Assembly: GCF_036959255.1 (NCBI RefSeq)
Contig: NZ_JAWMTI010000002.1
Location: 976,054-1,040,053, forward strand
Source: Olivibacter sp036959255
GTDB lineage: Bacteria > Bacteroidota > Bacteroidia > Sphingobacteriales > Sphingobacteriaceae
Length of the DNA stretch: 64,000 bases
Reading direction: 5' to 3'
Shown in pieces: positions 62,123 to 64,000 of the stretch; within the stretch, counting starts at the first letter, position 1, and each line of letters starts with the position of its first letter. The position numbers and the translations under genes are program-made. A model generated the notes under the pieces. It did no database searches. It worked only from the letters and a program-made list of their open reading frames with translations, and was not told where the DNA came from.

Positions 62123-63424
62123 ATGCCATTTAGCAACAAAAGGAACAGTCGAGATGACAAATCCGCTTATTCAAAACGTTCTTCTTCTAGGAACAGTCGG
62201 GATGACAAATCCAATTATTCAAAACATTCTTCCTCTGGAAATAGTGACAGGAACAGTCGAGATGACAAATCCGCTTATTCAAAGGGTTCCTCTTGGAAGA
62301 ATGATGACAGAGAGAATCCAGGTGACAGACCTTACTCAAACCGGTCGTTTTCACCGAATGATGATCGTAAGGAGCGCAGAAACAAAAGCGAGAAACCCAG
62401 CTTTTCGAAAAAACCGAACTACGGAAGTCAGAAATACCAAAGAGAAGATCGATCTTTTTCTACAAACTCAACAGACAAAACAGATCGATATAATAATCGG
62501 GAAAGATCGTATTCGGGAGGTAAGAGAGGTTTTGAGCGTCCTTACTCCGCTGATCGGAAAAGTCAGAATAAACGATTTAAATCAGACAGTGATTTTACAG
62601 AAGATTCACACCGCTCCAGTGAAAAAACGGGAAATCGGTCCTTTGGCAATAAACGCGATCGATTTAGGTCCACAGAGCAACACTTTTCAAAAGAGAGAGA
62701 AGAGAAGGGCTTAATTAGGCTTAACCGCTATATTGCAAATTCAGGTGTCTGCTCCCGTAGAAAAGCGGACGAACTTATACAAGCCGGTGTTGTAACGGTG
62801 AATGGTGTTGTTGTTACGGAACTCGGAACAAAGGTCGATGCAGCTAAGGATGAGGTAAGATACAACGGAGAGAAGTTAAAAAGAGAAAAAATGGTCTATG
62901 TACTTCTCAACAAACCTAAGGATTTCATTACCACAACCGATGATCCGCAAGAAAGAAAAACAGTGATGCATTTAGTCGAAAAGGCATCGAAAGAACGGAT
63001 CTATCCAATCGGCCGATTGGACAGGAACACAACAGGTCTTCTATTGTTAACGAACGATGGTAATTTAGCAGAGAAACTTTCTCATCCCCGAAACAATATC
63101 ATGAAAATATATCATGTTGAACTCAACAAGAGCTTAACACAGGGAGACTTTAACAAAGTTGGCTTTGGTATTGAACTGGAGGACGGCTTCATTAAACCAG
63201 ATGAAATCAGCTATATTCAAGGTGCAAGTAAGCGTGAGGTTGGAATACAGATTCATAGTGGTAGAAATAGGATTGTACGTCGGATTTTTGAATCTTTAGG
63301 CTATGATGTTATTAAATTGGATCGTGTCATCTATGCAAATCTGACTAAAAAGGATTTACCAAGAGGACGTTGGAGGTATTTAGAAGAAAAAGAAATCGTT
63401 CAACTAAAGCATTTTATAAAATAG
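62123..63424 (+). CDS. RluB/RsuA-family pseudouridine synthase with disordered N-terminal tail
   Basis: A 433-residue protein. Residues 1-190 are low-complexity, rich in Ser, Arg, Asp, Asn and Lys, with repeats like NSRDDKSAYSK (16-residue and 20-residue spacing). Residues about 195-240 form the S4 RNA-binding domain (IRLNRYIANSGVCSRRKADELIQAGVVTVNG). Then follows the RluB-type catalytic domain with GRLDRNTTGLLLLTNDG, catalytic Asp within. It probably modifies 23S rRNA. The long tail is common in Bacteroidota homologues, though its use is unknown. A terminator follows. Confidence 0.94.
   Translation: MPFSNKRNSRDDKSAYSKRSSSRNSRDDKSNYSKHSSSGNSDRNSRDDKSAYSKGSSWKNDDRENPGDRPYSNRSFSPNDDRKERRNKSEKPSFSKKPNYGSQKYQREDRSFSTNSTDKTDRYNNRERSYSGGKRGFERPYSADRKSQNKRFKSDSDFTEDSHRSSEKTGNRSFGNKRDRFRSTEQHFSKEREEKGLIRLNRYIANSGVCSRRKADELIQAGVVTVNGVVVTELGTKVDAAKDEVRYNGEKLKREKMVYVLLNKPKDFITTTDDPQERKTVMHLVEKASKERIYPIGRLDRNTTGLLLLTNDGNLAEKLSHPRNNIMKIYHVELNKSLTQGDFNKVGFGIELEDGFIKPDEISYIQGASKREVGIQIHSGRNRIVRRIFESLGYDVIKLDRVIYANLTKKDLPRGRWRYLEEKEIVQLKHFIK
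62142..62300 (+). repeat. Coding tandem repeat in the RluB-like N-terminus
   Basis: Copies start at 62142, 62190 and 62250 with GGAACAGTCG(A/G)GATGACAAAT, giving amino acid repeats of NSRDDKS(A/N)YSK. Distances are 48 and 60 bases, both multiples of three, so length changes keep the frame. Confidence 0.85.
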
Positions 63425-63430
63425 TTTACT

Positions 63431-63463
63431 AAAACGCTTATCAATAAATGATAGGCGTTTTTT
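63431..63463 (+). terminator. Terminator of the RluB-like gene
   Basis: AAAACGCTTATCA pairs with TGATAGGCGTTTT (one G-T pair) around ATAAA, followed by a T-run. It lies 6 bp after the stop at 63424. Confidence 0.9.
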
Positions 63464-63901
63464 ATAGCAGATCGATCCCCGCGGTCTCTTCTTTCATATA
63501 ACCCTTTTAGAGCAATCGCTACTTAGCTTGATGAGAGCACAATTTAATTTCGTCGTAATCATTGTCCCCTGGTAATACTGCAATACTCCTAATTCATCTT
63601 TTATACACTTTGCACGGATCTATTAGCTTCCCTACAATAAGTAAGTAAGTCGTGGTTCCCATAGTTGATTGATCGTATCAAAGCCAGCGCATTTTAATAA
63701 CTGTTCAATAAAGAGTTTTTCCTTCGCTTAGTTAGGTTGAGCACAAAAGAACAGCATAGTAGCAGTATCTGATAAGGTGCGGGGCATCTGACATCTAAAA
63801 AAACCAATTAACGGTAGATGACACCTCTGTGAAAACCGATCCGAAAAACAGCACCGGGGAAGATATAAGAAGAGAAAGAAGGGAAATTCATATAAACGGA
63901 A
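63464..63901. other. Gene-poor region before the rRNA operon
   Basis: About 440 bp without a clear gene or tRNA. On the minus strand between about 63645 and 63735 a short frame reads KEKLFIEQLLKCAGFDTINQ and ends at a stop a few codons later; it may be a gene relic or chance. The rest shows no strong structure. Confidence 0.45.
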
Positions 63902-63931
63902 AAGGCCGGGACGTTTTCACGTTCCGGCCTT
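63902..63931 (-). terminator. Terminator of the rRNA operon
   Basis: AAGGCCGGGACGT pairs with ACGTTCCGGCCTT (one G-T) around TTTC, 13 pairs. On the minus strand T residues follow. It lies about 10 bp beyond the 5S 3' end. Confidence 0.88.
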
Positions 63932-63941
63932 CCTGTAAAGA

Positions 63942-64000
63942 TCGGCACCGACCTACTCTCCCACATGTTACTGCAGTACCATCGGCTCTGGCGGGCTTAA
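63942..64000 (-). rRNA. rrf: 5S ribosomal RNA, 3' part
   Basis: On the minus strand the window edge reads from TTAAGCCCGCCAGAGCCGAT through GTGGGAGAGTAGGTCGGTGCCG, the 3' half of a Bacteroidota 5S rRNA. The rest lies beyond base 64000. A 5S on this strand with a terminator after it implies 23S and 16S genes to the right of the window. Confidence 0.93.

Noticed and set aside
62154..62714. 186-codon frame overlapping the RluB-like gene
   Set aside because: A shifted frame of the repetitive N-terminal code; no independent features.
1..64000. Defence system, prophage, integron, or CRISPR array
   Set aside because: No cas genes, transposases, integrases, phage genes or regularly spaced direct repeats were seen; all sizeable genes fit core functions.

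Overview
The window reads as a piece of chromosome from a member of the Bacteroidota, most likely a Sphingobacteriaceae-type organism (inference). The evidence is gene content found almost only in that phylum: gliding/type IX secretion genes (gldB, gldK, gldN, sprE/porW), a PorT-like barrel, DUF4271 beside hemD, DUF1599 beside a DoxX/BT_3928-type gene, a DUF721 gene downstream of recF, and a YtxJ-type bacillithiol-linked protein. Many upstream gaps also carry TAnnTTTG, the Bacteroidota -7 promoter element. Base composition is AT-rich and even throughout. I see no intact prophage, insertion sequence, CRISPR array or integrated island; this is core chromosome.

Layout: 1-9.8 kb holds a lineage-specific hypothetical protein, two zinc peptidases (M3 and M49), a LOG protein, a HAD phosphatase, an FAD oxidoreductase and serS. 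9.9-19.3 kb holds rsmI, a PH/SHOCT protein with lnt, nadE with a PorT-like barrel and divergent gldB, and secreted or small membrane proteins. 19.4-25.3 kb is an F-type ATP synthase operon on the minus strand (atpZ-like, a small membrane gene, atpB, E, F, H, A, G) without atpD and atpC. 25.6-32.5 kb is sprE, a class A penicillin-binding protein and uvrC. 32.6-36.8 kb holds gldN, gldK, hemD and a DUF4271 gene. 37-45 kb is metabolic: gabD, a 2OG oxygenase, an alpha/beta hydrolase, folP with a YCF48-like gene, an MFS carrier and an M42 peptidase. 45-50.8 kb has DUF1599, DoxX, aroK, DUF721, recF, a TPR protein, ribH and a tiny lipoprotein. 51-58 kb has YtxJ, OsmC, lipA, NAD(P)HX repair, a KhtTU-like antiporter pair, MgtC and a SufT-like protein. 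58-64 kb has uvrA, a lytic transglycosylase, an RluB-like enzyme with a repetitive tail and, at the right edge, the 3' end of a 5S rRNA on the minus strand, so an rRNA operon lies just outside.

Common themes are envelope and secretion (T9SS/gliding parts, Lnt, PBP1A, MltD-like enzyme, several lipoproteins), energy (ATP synthase), DNA repair (uvrA, uvrC, recF) and cofactors (nadE, folP, ribH, lipA, hemD, NAD(P)HX repair).

Two observations stand out. First, a 114-bp exact duplication split by a single N at 46373 breaks the DoxX-type gene; deleting 115 bases restores one 394-codon frame, so this is almost certainly an assembly join artefact. Second, gldK is followed after 8 bp by gldN with no gldL or gldM between them, unlike the usual gldKLMN order. 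Smaller points are an 11-bp-period GTGGA array at 151-205, a hairpin just after atpE, and a lipA terminator lying inside the 3' end of a convergent gene. I did not find a clearly new biological system.
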